Origin: Stictocephala bisonia
Lineage: Eukaryota; Arthropoda; Insecta; Hemiptera; Membracidae
Reading direction: 5' to 3'
DNA: 64,000 nucleotides
Assembly (NCBI GenBank): GCA_035578905.1
Contig: JAQJVL010001105.1
Coordinates: 1 to 64,000, forward strand
Made by a program: the position numbers and the translations under genes. Of this stretch, positions 54,334 to 62,965 are shown piece after piece; position 1 is the first letter of the stretch, and each line of letters opens with the position of its first letter. The notes beneath the pieces were generated by a model that saw only the letters and a list, made by a program, of their open reading frames with translations, did no database searches and was not told the origin of the DNA.

Positions 54334-54726
54334 GTTTACATGTGTTAAAATTAAATTTAAAATTGTCTGATTGAAATTAGTTTATTATCTTAAATAAAAA
54401 AGGCTCAAAACGTAGACAAATCTGTAAGTCTACTTTTTGAGGGCACAAATGAACGATACATAGTATTGCATATTACCTATTTTACTATAGTAAGATCAAT
54501 TACATATATATTAATCGTTTTCTATATCTAATAATATATTTAATTACCTCTTAACTACATAATTTATTAATGTATTTATCAACCAATTTATTTACCGTTC
54601 ATATTATGTTTTGTAGGAAGAAGTAATAAAAACAGTGTTAGTAAAACCTATAAACTACATAATATGCCCAAAAAATATGCCTCTCAAAGTTAAAATGCAA
54701 CTTAAAAATAATAATTTAACCCTCCA

Positions 54727-56108
54727 CGTGCAAACCTCGGTCGGAGTTTTACCCTGTGCAAACCTCGGTCGGAGTTACACCCTGTGCACACCTCGGTCGG
54801 AGTTACATCCTGTGCAAACCTCGGTCGGAGTTACACCCTGTGCACACCTCGGTCGGAGTTACATCCTGTGCACACCTCGGTCGGAGTTACATCCTGTGTA
54901 CACCTCGGTCGGAGTTACACACTGTGCACACCTCGGTCGGAGTTACATCCTGTGTACACCTCGGTCGGAGTTACATCCTGTGCACACCTCTGTCGGAGTT
55001 ACATCCTGTGTACACCTCGGTCGGAGTTACACACTGTGCACACCTCGATCGGAGTTACATCCTGTGTACACCTCGGTCGGAGTTACATCCTGTGCACACC
55101 TCGGTCGGAGTTACATCCTGTGTACACCTCGGTCGGAGTTACACACTGTGCACACCTCGATCGGAGTTACATCCTGTGTACACCTCGGTCGGAGTTACAT
55201 CCTGTGCACACCTCGGTCGAAGGTACATCCTGTGCACACCTTGGTCGGAGTTACACACTGTGCACACCTCGGTCGGAGTTACACCCTGTGCACACCTTGG
55301 TCGGAATTACACACTGTGCACACCTCGGTCGGAGTTACACCCTGTGCACACCTTGGTCGGAGTTACACCCTATGCACACCTCGGTCGGAGTTACACCCTG
55401 TGCACTCCTTGGTCGGAGTTACACCCTGTGCACACCTTGGTCGGAGTTACACCCTGTGCACACCTTGGTCATAGTTACACCTTGTGCACACCTTGGTCAC
55501 AGTTACACCTGTATACACCTCGGTTGGAGTTACACCCTGATCACACCTCATTCGGAGTTACACCCTGTGCACACCTCGTTCGGAGTTACACCCTGTTCAC
55601 ACCTTGGTCGTAGATACACCATGTGCACACCTCGGTCGGAGATACACCATGTGCACACCTCGGTCGGAGATACACCATGTGCACACCTCGGTCGGAGTTA
55701 CACCCTGTGCACACCTCGGTGGAGTTACACCCTGTGCACACCTCAGTGGAGTTACACCCTGTGCACACCTCGGTCGGAGTTAACCCTGTGTACACCTCGG
55801 TTGGAGTTACACCTGTGTACACCTCGGTGGAGTTACACCCTGTGCACACCTCGGTCGGAGATACACCCTGTGCACACCTCGGTCGGAGTTACACATGTGT
55901 ACACCTCGGTTGGAGTTACACCCTGATCACACCTCGATCGGAGTTACACCCTGTGCACACCTCAGTCGGAGTTACACCCTGTGCACACCTCGGTGGAGAT
56001 ACACCCTGTGCACACCTCGGTCGGAGTTTCACCCTATGCACACCTCGGTGGAGTTACACCCTGTGCACACATCGGTCGGAGTTACACCCTATGCTCACCT
56101 CGGGCCCA
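54727..56108 (+). repeat. 28-bp minisatellite (about 49 units) derived from the piggyBac end
   Basis: Head-to-tail units of 28 bp, 'cctcggtcggagttaca' plus 'ccctgtgcaca'. The first unit is the terminal repeat of the element itself. Because 28 is not a multiple of three and the unit lacks stops in all frames, three overlapping long frames stay open; they encode a 28-residue repeat in every frame and are not genes. Late units include 27- or 26-base forms. The array ends in 'cctcgggcccagggaccca', like the end-associated hairpin at 58140. Confidence 0.95.
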
Positions 56109-56498
56109 GGGACCCATTTTTTCTTTCTTTTTTAAACACAGAAACAGTACTTAAACTGTAATGTTATCATATTAATTTTTGGTTTATAATATCTACTTTA
56201 AGAATATTTAGTTATTTTTTTTACCATTCATAGATTTATAGGTAAAATAAATCTTATAATTCAAAAACTTTATAAATTAATGTTTATTTTTTATAAAACA
56301 TATTAAAATACTTTTTGATACATTTAAGTTTTGTATATATTCTTATTAAAACATGTTTAAACCATTATTTGTGAGAAAATGAATTTTTAAATCAGTTTTT
56401 GAAAAAATAACTTTAATACGAGTAAGAAGTCATAGGCCAAAATGTTAACCAAACAAGCATTGGTCATGATAATGAATTTCAATGTACTTGTTTTGCAG

Positions 56499-56640
56499 TT
56501 AATCCTCACAACGCACACGCATATTTGCCCTATGATCATCACAAAAGGCAATAAACACTTATTACAACATTTTTAGTTGTTATGTCCATTGGCCTGCAAA
56601 GGGAACACCGCTTCCGCTTTGATCGCTCAAGACGTGCATT
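56499..56640 (-). pseudogene. piggyBac transposase C-terminal cysteine-rich relic
   Basis: The - strand reads NARLERSKRKRCSLCRPM, then VYCLL, and after a one-base shift CDDHRANMRVRCED and a stop at 56499-56501. The pattern R-K-R-C-x2-C ... C ... C-x2-H is that of the C-terminal cysteine-rich domain of piggyBac transposases, which binds the terminal repeats. The catalytic DDE part is missing. The fragment ends exactly at the hAT insertion; the frame resumes at 57955 (see 57955-58116). Confidence 0.55.
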
Positions 56641-57186
56641 TAGTGATGGCAAATATTTTGAACATATTGATATATCGTATTGTTGATTTAACGTAAACCA
56701 AATATCGACCTAACGATAGTATCGAAAGACAAATATCGATATTTCGGGTAGCCCATGTATTGAATTGTAAATGGTCTGTCTGTTTAAAACTATACAATAA
56801 GTCTTATATCATGAACAAAAATACACTCAGGTTTTGTTGTCACTGTTTAGAATAGCCTACTGACTGTAAAAATCAAATGTATTATTTACACAAAATATGT
56901 TGTTGTCTGTGGAGTCGAGTGAATAAAAATCAAAATAAGAACAGCCATCCCTAAATTATTCAGATAATTATAAAAGAATAATGTAATAAAATTATTTTTT
57001 TATTCACATTTAAAAATACCACTAAGCTTCTTAAATACACTAAAAGTTAACCAAATTAATTTACTAAACTAGATTGTTTTGCGCTAACCTCACGTAAACA
57101 TATTAAATAAAGTTACCCTATTATTTACAACGCGTGTTTTGTACACATAAGGGGCAACTGAAATGTGTTTCTTCTTTCAAATTGTG

Positions 57187-57346
57187 ATGATTTTGAGGAG
57201 AGAGAATAACGTCAATATTTAGTGATAGGATATATCGGAATATGAAAATAATGGTGGGTCGATATTATCTATATAAAATATCGATATTAATATATCGATA
57301 TATCGATACATAATTATCGTTATCTGATGTATCGATGCCATCACTA
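57187..57346 (+). repeat. Internal copy of the hAT right end
   Basis: It shares 'gatgattttgagga', 'gaataacgtca', 'gatatatcgg' and a terminal TGCCATC-CTA with 57795-57946. The copy is especially rich in overlapping ATCGATA motifs (57277-57310). Confidence 0.7.
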
Positions 57347-57414
57347 ACAATGACAAATTTGAGTATCTATAAAGTCACCAAGTAATGCCATTTAGGACGT
57401 TTACAGTACAATAT

Positions 57415-57560
57415 TTAAAGCTGTCAGTGGAGGAAGCGTGGGAATTTAAATCCCTTAAAGCCATTTAAATGACTGATAATCATCGGTGTAATAAACTAGT
57501 GACGAGCTTTCCACATTCCAATCAAGGCCGCGGCCTTCCTCCTCCCCGACCTCAATCACC
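57415..57560 (-). repeat. Dispersed repeat, inverted partner of 52245-52372
   Basis: Reverse-complement similarity to 52245-52372. It lies between the two hAT right-end copies, so it was probably captured by or inserted into the hAT element. Confidence 0.65.
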
Positions 57561-57954
57561 TAGCTGATATTCAGTAGCAACTCGAAGTAGGCTTATCTTG
57601 TGCTTTGCAGGCACTTGAGTGCCTCGCTTGAAAATTAACACATTTTTCACTTTACATATCAATCTAATGAATTACATCTCTTACGTTACAGACACATTTC
57701 TTTATTATTGATTGTACTGCGGTGTTTTTATGCTGAGAGGCTGTTTAGCGACATAATAAATTTACAAGTGCTGCTACTGTGTTTTTTCGAATCGATGATT
57801 TTGAGGACAGTGAATAACGTCATTATATTGTGATATGATATATCGGACTAAATGTTTTATATGTCCGATATTATCAAAAGAAAATATCAATACTAATTTA
57901 TCGAAATACATCTATCGATATTTCCGTTATATCGTTGCCATCCCTAGGTGCATT

Positions 57955-58116
57955 GCTGGATTGTGGCGGATTGTCAGAATGCATTTCTTTCCAAAGATAT
58001 TTGAACATTTTCCTTTTCGTTTCTGTCTGCCTATCGTGGGATATTATTCTCGTTTTGTAATATAAACAGAACAAAGAATAACAAGAAACAGAAAATATAA
58101 TAAAATCTATGAGCAC
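57955..58116 (-). pseudogene. piggyBac transposase relic, upstream segment
   Basis: The - strand frame (ending MFKYLWKEMHSDNPPQSS) reaches the hAT duplication at a codon boundary. Removing the hAT and one copy of its duplication leaves this frame continuous with the cysteine-rich segment at 56499-56640. In piggyBac transposases a Pro-rich linker precedes the cysteine-rich domain, which fits. Further upstream the frame is AT-rich and unrecognisable. Confidence 0.45.
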
Positions 58117-58121
58117 AATAA

Positions 58122-58160
58122 AAAGTTACATCATGTGCACACCTGGGTCCAAGGGACCCA
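58122..58160 (+). repeat. Solo copy of the 28-bp unit with end hairpin
   Basis: 'gttacatcatgtgcacacct' continues into the hairpin TGGGTCC-AAG-GGACCCA. It matches the piggyBac end at 58316-58346 in opposite orientation, so the two could be the ends of a 0.2-kb nested piggyBac-type element. Confidence 0.6.
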
Positions 58161-58352
58161 AAATGCTATTTTATAGTAAATAGAAAATAAACCTAACCTA
58201 AAAATGAGACGCAACCTAGATGTCTCGATTCAGAATATCTAATAGTAAATTTACGTACAATTTAGAATCGTCTGCAAAAAGTAACACACATGCGCTAGAA
58301 AAAGATAAAGTGGCTGGGTCCGTTCGACCCAGGTGTGCACACGTAAGGTTAA

Positions 58353-58633
58353 GATTTACAAAAACTTCCGCAGATCACACTTTGTTTAAAAACAAAATGC
58401 TTTATATGAATTGTTTTATTGATATTGAGAGCTACCAACAAGCCACTGCTAGAAGACCACACACCAAGTCTATTTAATCAGATTAATTGGAGAAGATCTC
58501 TTATTTTTATATAGGTCAATAAAACATTGCACTCGGTCAAAACTTAATTATGTAAGATTATTAATAATTTACAGTATATAAAGTATGTTGAAGCAGTCTT
58601 TAAGGCTTTCATACTTATATGTATAGTTACTTT

Positions 58634-58669
<36 letters not shown>

Positions 58670-59584
58670 TAATTAAAGTGTATACAGAAATGTATAATGT
58701 TCCGATAAATACAGCTCTTAAATAGCATAATTAGGCTAAAAAGTTCTAGAACCACTGGAAATGTACATGCAGTATATATTTTTGTTTAGTAAATTGATTG
58801 ATTGATTGAGATTCTAATCTGCTGTCTTTTAATTATTTTATAACAATAACATAATAATATGATGTACAACTGTGATTGTGGTTAATACCAAAACAATTGT
58901 CTACTTTAAATAACCTAACTTGAGTGTTTGTATATAATTTGAAATCGATCTCGTTTAAAGTGATCCACTCGCTAAAATTATTGTTTGTTAATATCGTTTG
59001 AAACTAAATCTTCTACATAAATTAAACAAGATTTTAGTATTTTCCCAGAGGTGATAATTAAATTTACATTACAATTTTAAGGTGAATAAACACTGTAGTT
59101 AAACAACCCTTAAATAATGGGTTATTTTGAGTGGTGCTAAAAGCAATTTAATAAAGATAACCCTTAATCTCATTAACATATAAATATAATTATAAAACAT
59201 ATATTATTTAAATCAAAAAAATGTATGGGTAGACCAATGTTCAAGCTACGTGTAGCATATTTATGAATATTTATTTTTTCATTGCTGGATAGTTATTGTA
59301 AAGATACTGTACATCTTTACCAGATTAACATGGTTGTGTTATGAACAATAATAAATGAAAGCTTTATATGTCATTACAAATAAAAGCTTTCAATCAGTAT
59401 TCTTAATAGTAATATTAAATACAGTTTTTAGTAACAGTGTTTAAATTTATTTTAGTTTAGGTTATTTATGAATGTAACAGTAGTTCGTAACTTAAAAAAT
59501 AATGTTTCATTATTATCATGGTATTTTTGTACTATGTAGTGCATTTTTCTTTTAAATATTACAAATAACATGAAATAGTTAATA
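58353..59584. other. No gene recognised
   Basis: AT-rich DNA with a (TA)n tract (about 58640-58667). No supported gene. Confidence 0.45.
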
Positions 59585-59721
59585 GTTTTTTAATTAGCAT
59601 AATACGTGTTGGTACATATATAGTACGATACAAGTAAACGTCACACAACACAAATGTATTACAATATAACCACAAAATGCACAAATATATTACAATACAA
59701 GTACGAAATGCACAAATATTA

Positions 59722-59764
59722 GTGTGATCGATTTCGGTGAACCACGCTTACCTTCCTCAGACCA
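59722..59764 (-). ncRNA. Hammerhead-ribozyme-like motif (PLE-B copy c)
   Basis: CTGAGGA (59754-59760), GAAA (59732-59735) and TCGA-TC are intact on the - strand. Stem II has one mismatch (GGTAA/TCACC) and stem I is weakened, so this copy is probably less active. Confidence 0.5.
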
Positions 59765-59899
59765 GAGGGATTCACAAAAGAATGGAAAATGGTTTCAATA
59801 ACTCAATTTATATGCCTATGATCACGTGACCCCATTGGCTGGAATCGTCAAAATGGCGGCTACTGTGATATTATTGGTTAATTCCTATTGGTTGTTACA

Positions 59900-60211
59900 T
59901 CTGCTCTTTTAGTCGCTGAAAATAATATATTAAAAACTATTTCGGAATCAAAATTAACCGGTTCATACATTAATTGATCACGATCTTTAATTTTTTTCTT
60001 TAAAAATAAATAACTCTTCTCAAGCGTTCATAATACGACTCTTCTTAAAAACTTTTATAATATCTTTATTTTCATCCATTTTATTCGTCGTGGTACAATT
60101 CAGAAGGTGTTTAGCTACATTAGATCTTTCAGGTTTCTTATTTTTAAAAGCAGAGACATGATTTTGATATATTTTGCTAAAATTTACAGTCTGACCTATA
60201 TAAAACATATT
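59900..60211 (-). pseudogene. PLE-B GIY-YIG fragment, copy c
   Basis: The - strand reads FYIGQTVNFSKIYQNHVSAF, then KKPERSNVAKHLLNC, then a stop near 60020 where copy b continues with WEELFIF. It is the same domain as 36137-36680 but interrupted; its upstream part is cut off by the LINE. Confidence 0.8.
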
Positions 60212-60857
60212 GAGAGAGGGGATGGCCGACTGGTCCGTTAGCACACTAGATGTTTTGCTCTGAAGTTTTTTTTATCCAATTAACTAGTTTTATAGAAGAC
60301 TCGCTTATTATCAGTATTGTTGTGGTTGTATTTTACATATAACTTAGGTTCGGTTTGATAATCTGGACTAAACAGTGTTATATACGTGAGTAATAGACTT
60401 AATTAGACACCGACTTTATTTGCAGGTTAGAATTGGCACTCGGCACAAGCCCCTCGTTGATGTAACTCCGAAGCGCCACAACACTTGGATTGTGAGCAGC
60501 GTTGATTCTTATCAGTCAACTTAGCACAGTCGATCGCATTACTTCTTATCAACCAGTAACACCCGGTTTCGAGACTACCTTAACTCCCATTCTTTTTGCC
60601 TCCAACTCAGACGGGAAAATAATATACTAAATAAATAAATAATATATCAGACGGGACAAATACTTTTTAGTTGAACTTTTTGCCACATTTTTATTTCCCT
60701 GTTCATCTTGCCAATAATGCATGCGTATATTTTGAATTTGTATTTATAAAACATTCATCATTTAAAATATAACTGTTGCCAATAGTATCAACGTAGCTGC
60801 ATAATTAGGCCTACTACGCTTAGAAATATTTATGAAAGTACTCCTGAAAATCAAAAG

Positions 60858-62873
60858 ATGTCTTTCATTCTAGAAGTAGTGAAAAATGGCAAGGACATCA
60901 TATTATATAATAATTTTAAATACCGAGAAGCCTATTCAGTCAAAAGCGGTGATATTGTTTGGAAATGTTTGGGGAGGAGTTGCAAGGCTTCAGTCAAAAC
61001 AAATAAAGAAAAGACAATAATATATTCTTCAAGTGATTCACACAGTGGTCAACACCCTGTCACCATGAGGGCACTGACTCCCACCCCAGCTCAAACAAGG
61101 CACCAAGGTACACCTTCAGCCACTCCCAAGACTACGTTGTCTTCTTCTGAGCCCACGAGCACGCCTACAATTGCCAGTTCCCGGCAACAGTCTTTACTAC
61201 CTCGGACAATCACAGGCACAACACAAGAGTTCAACGTTCAGGCTGAGAACCTCGCCCTGAAAGAGGAGCTAGCAAGACTGAGAAAAGAGAGGCAACTAGT
61301 GTTAGAACACTCCATTGAATCTGATCAAAGGCTCCTGCAATACACTGAAGAAGTGTTTCTGCCACCTCAGTCTCTTGTGAATGGGAATGATCAAGCCAAC
61401 CGAGCTTCATTTAACCCAGACATAACTGAACCTGACTCTAAAACAACAGATTATAGTAAACTTATACTTGAGTTAAAATCTACCAATGAAGAACTGAAAG
61501 TAAAGTTAAACATTGCTGAGGAAAAAATAAAAGAGTTAGAACTGTTTGAAAAGTCAAAAAATAAAACATGTGATAGATGTAAAAGTGTCTCGGATGAATC
61601 AAATAAAATGCCGACTTCAATTAAATGCCATGAAAATGAGAAAAAAAGCCTGAGACCGCTTTCACAAGTTACTGTCAAAAAACATAAGCAGCCATATAAT
61701 AACCAAACCTGTATAAATACAAATCACAAAAAATACAAACAACGTCAATCCAACGAAAATATCCCCAACTGGTATATGTTGCCAGATGAAGATGTTGATA
61801 TTTGGCTGAAAAATAAAATTAAAGTTCCAGATATTGCTATTATTATAAGACCATCAATAAGCCACTTTATCAAAATGTGTGGAGACAATGAACTGATAAA
61901 TGAAATTTGTAGCAGTCTAAATCTTAGTGATTATAAATACATAATTATGCCTGTTAATGGCCGAACTAATGAAGACAAAGCAGCAGATACTCATTGGTCT
62001 TTACTAATCTATAGTAGCAAGGAGGAGCGGTTTTACCACTGGGACTACATGGGCGATCTCAATCTTCAACATGCAAGACGGATGGCAGCTACACACATGC
62101 TACACAACATGGAGCTTGCATGTTCCTTGATACACAACAACACACACATACATGACAATAGCTTCTATACAAAGCATTTCTCAGTAAGCGGAATCTTCGA
62201 ACAAATATCAGCGTTTAAAAAAGCTCAAACACATCACCTAACACCACTTCAATCCCAGCACACATTACAGAAAACTATTCAGCGACCTTCACTGCAAGCA
62301 CGTGAAAAAACCACTGACTCAAAATTCAAATGGCTCAACCCACACTTCAAAACATCAGCTCTGAAAACGGCGGTCCATACTCTGGTAATAGGCGATTCCA
62401 TGGTGATACACGTCCGACCGACCGGCTGTAGAGTACTGGCTTTCCCAGGCATTCACATCAACCAGCTTAGATCCAGAATTAAGGGAATGGGTGATAAGGA
62501 AAAGAGTGACATTGAAACAGTTATCTTGCATGTTGGGACTAATGACCTACATCGAACATCTTCACCCGATGACATTATGGGAGAAATTTCTAACTTGATA
62601 AGGGACACAAGGGACAGCTTTCCTAGAGTTAATATAGTTGTAAATAGCATTGTACATAGGAGAGATAAGAGTAGGAGCTATGTAATTAGAACTAACCGTA
62701 ATATAAGGTGGGCTTGTTCTAGGTATGGGGCTGTTTATAGTGAATTGAATAGGTATTTAGACGATAGCTGTCTGGCCAGAGATGGTCTTCATTTGAACAG
62801 AAAAGGGGTGAATGTTTTTCAAAAAAACCTATTAGTAGTATCACAAATTTGCCATAAAGAGGGAAACTATTAG
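60858..62873 (+). CDS. LINE ORF1: FLYWCH finger, coiled coils, Ulp1-like and SGNH esterase domains
   Basis: 671 codons. Residues 1-66 match a FLYWCH zinc finger (W35, C37, C42, H62, H66), likely nucleic-acid or protein binding. A Ser/Thr/Pro-rich stretch (67-120) is followed by coiled-coil segments (about 125-165 and 196-232) and a C-x2-C pair (238-241). Residues about 303-450 resemble a Ulp1/C48 cysteine peptidase fold: WYMLPDEDVDIWL at the start, H379-W380 and D396, but the expected DCG is VSG (S444 replaces the nucleophile). Residues 506-660 are an SGNH esterase with GDS (512-514), GTND (560-563) and D642/H645, all intact. ORF1 proteins bind LINE RNA; the esterase role is not settled. The first ATG is used; the frame overlaps ORF2's open frame. 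Confidence 0.85.
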   Translation: MSFILEVVKNGKDIILYNNFKYREAYSVKSGDIVWKCLGRSCKASVKTNKEKTIIYSSSDSHSGQHPVTMRALTPTPAQTRHQGTPSATPKTTLSSSEPTSTPTIASSRQQSLLPRTITGTTQEFNVQAENLALKEELARLRKERQLVLEHSIESDQRLLQYTEEVFLPPQSLVNGNDQANRASFNPDITEPDSKTTDYSKLILELKSTNEELKVKLNIAEEKIKELELFEKSKNKTCDRCKSVSDESNKMPTSIKCHENEKKSLRPLSQVTVKKHKQPYNNQTCINTNHKKYKQRQSNENIPNWYMLPDEDVDIWLKNKIKVPDIAIIIRPSISHFIKMCGDNELINEICSSLNLSDYKYIIMPVNGRTNEDKAADTHWSLLIYSSKEERFYHWDYMGDLNLQHARRMAATHMLHNMELACSLIHNNTHIHDNSFYTKHFSVSGIFEQISAFKKAQTHHLTPLQSQHTLQKTIQRPSLQAREKTTDSKFKWLNPHFKTSALKTAVHTLVIGDSMVIHVRPTGCRVLAFPGIHINQLRSRIKGMGDKEKSDIETVILHVGTNDLHRTSSPDDIMGEISNLIRDTRDSFPRVNIVVNSIVHRRDKSRSYVIRTNRNIRWACSRYGAVYSELNRYLDDSCLARDGLHLNRKGVNVFQKNLLVVSQICHKEGNY

Positions 62874-62965
62874 CATTTCAGGAAGATTTTCACAGTAAAT
62901 CTTTAACAAATATTATAAACCCTCTTCCTTCTCCGTTTCCGGAAGGAGCCCCCCACGATTGGATC

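Larger units (their letters stand above)
56641..57946. mobile_element. hAT-like non-autonomous element with TATCGATA-rich ends
   Basis: Ends are TAGTGATGGCA (56641-56651) and, reversed, TAGGGATGGCA (57936-57946). They are flanked by an 8-bp duplication with one difference: CGTGCATT (56633-56640) and GGTGCATT (57947-57954). Eight-base duplications and TAG-GATGGCA ends are typical of hAT elements. ATCGATA-type motifs cluster next to the ends. A second right-end-like unit (57187-57346, ending TGCCATCACTA) repeats the terminal 160 bp, and a third end-like TIR lies near 56947-56956, so the element is composite. No transposase is present. Confidence 0.7.
54720..58348. mobile_element. piggyBac-like transposon, defective
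   Basis: TTAA flanks both ends (54716-54719 and 58349-58352), the target site used by piggyBac elements. The left end CCCTCCACGTG-CAAACCTCGGTC and the reverse complement of the right end, CCTTACGTGTG-CACACCTGGGTC, match at 17 of 23 positions without gaps. Inside are a 28-bp minisatellite grown from the left end, a transposase C-terminal relic on the - strand, and a hAT insertion. A further end-like segment (58122-58160, with hairpin TGGGTCC-AAG-GGACCCA) may mark a small nested element instead; that alternative would shorten the right-hand unit. Confidence 0.65.
59585..60211 (-). mobile_element. Penelope-like element, family B, copy c (truncated by the LINE)
   Basis: A - orientation PLE-B 3' part. 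It begins with the tail ('aattagcataatacgtg' on the + strand), has the hammerhead region, 'ggtcacgtg'-type UTR sequence and a decayed GIY-YIG. It contains two copies of a roughly 38-bp 'caatata-gcacaaaatgc' unit, like the right arm of copy a. Similarity to copy b stops abruptly at 60211, where the LINE starts. Confidence 0.8.

Noticed and set aside
54635..56161. Several overlapping long frames (up to 380 codons) on the + strand with a 28-residue periodic peptide
   Set aside because: The 28-bp unit has no stop in any frame and is not a multiple of three, so all three frames stay open with the same peptide. This is a property of the minisatellite, not evidence of a gene.
56641..56956. A separate 316-bp hAT MITE ending at GCCATCCCTA near 56956
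   Set aside because: The bases next to the two ends do not match as an 8-bp duplication, whereas 56633-56640 and 57947-57954 do. I therefore treat the larger unit as the element.
60223..60363. tRNA-like Pol III promoter in the LINE 5' UTR (A-box TGGCCGACTGG, GGTTCGG further on)
   Set aside because: The A-box match is good, but the only B-box-like sequence is about 115 bp away and imperfect, so a tRNA-derived head is not supported.
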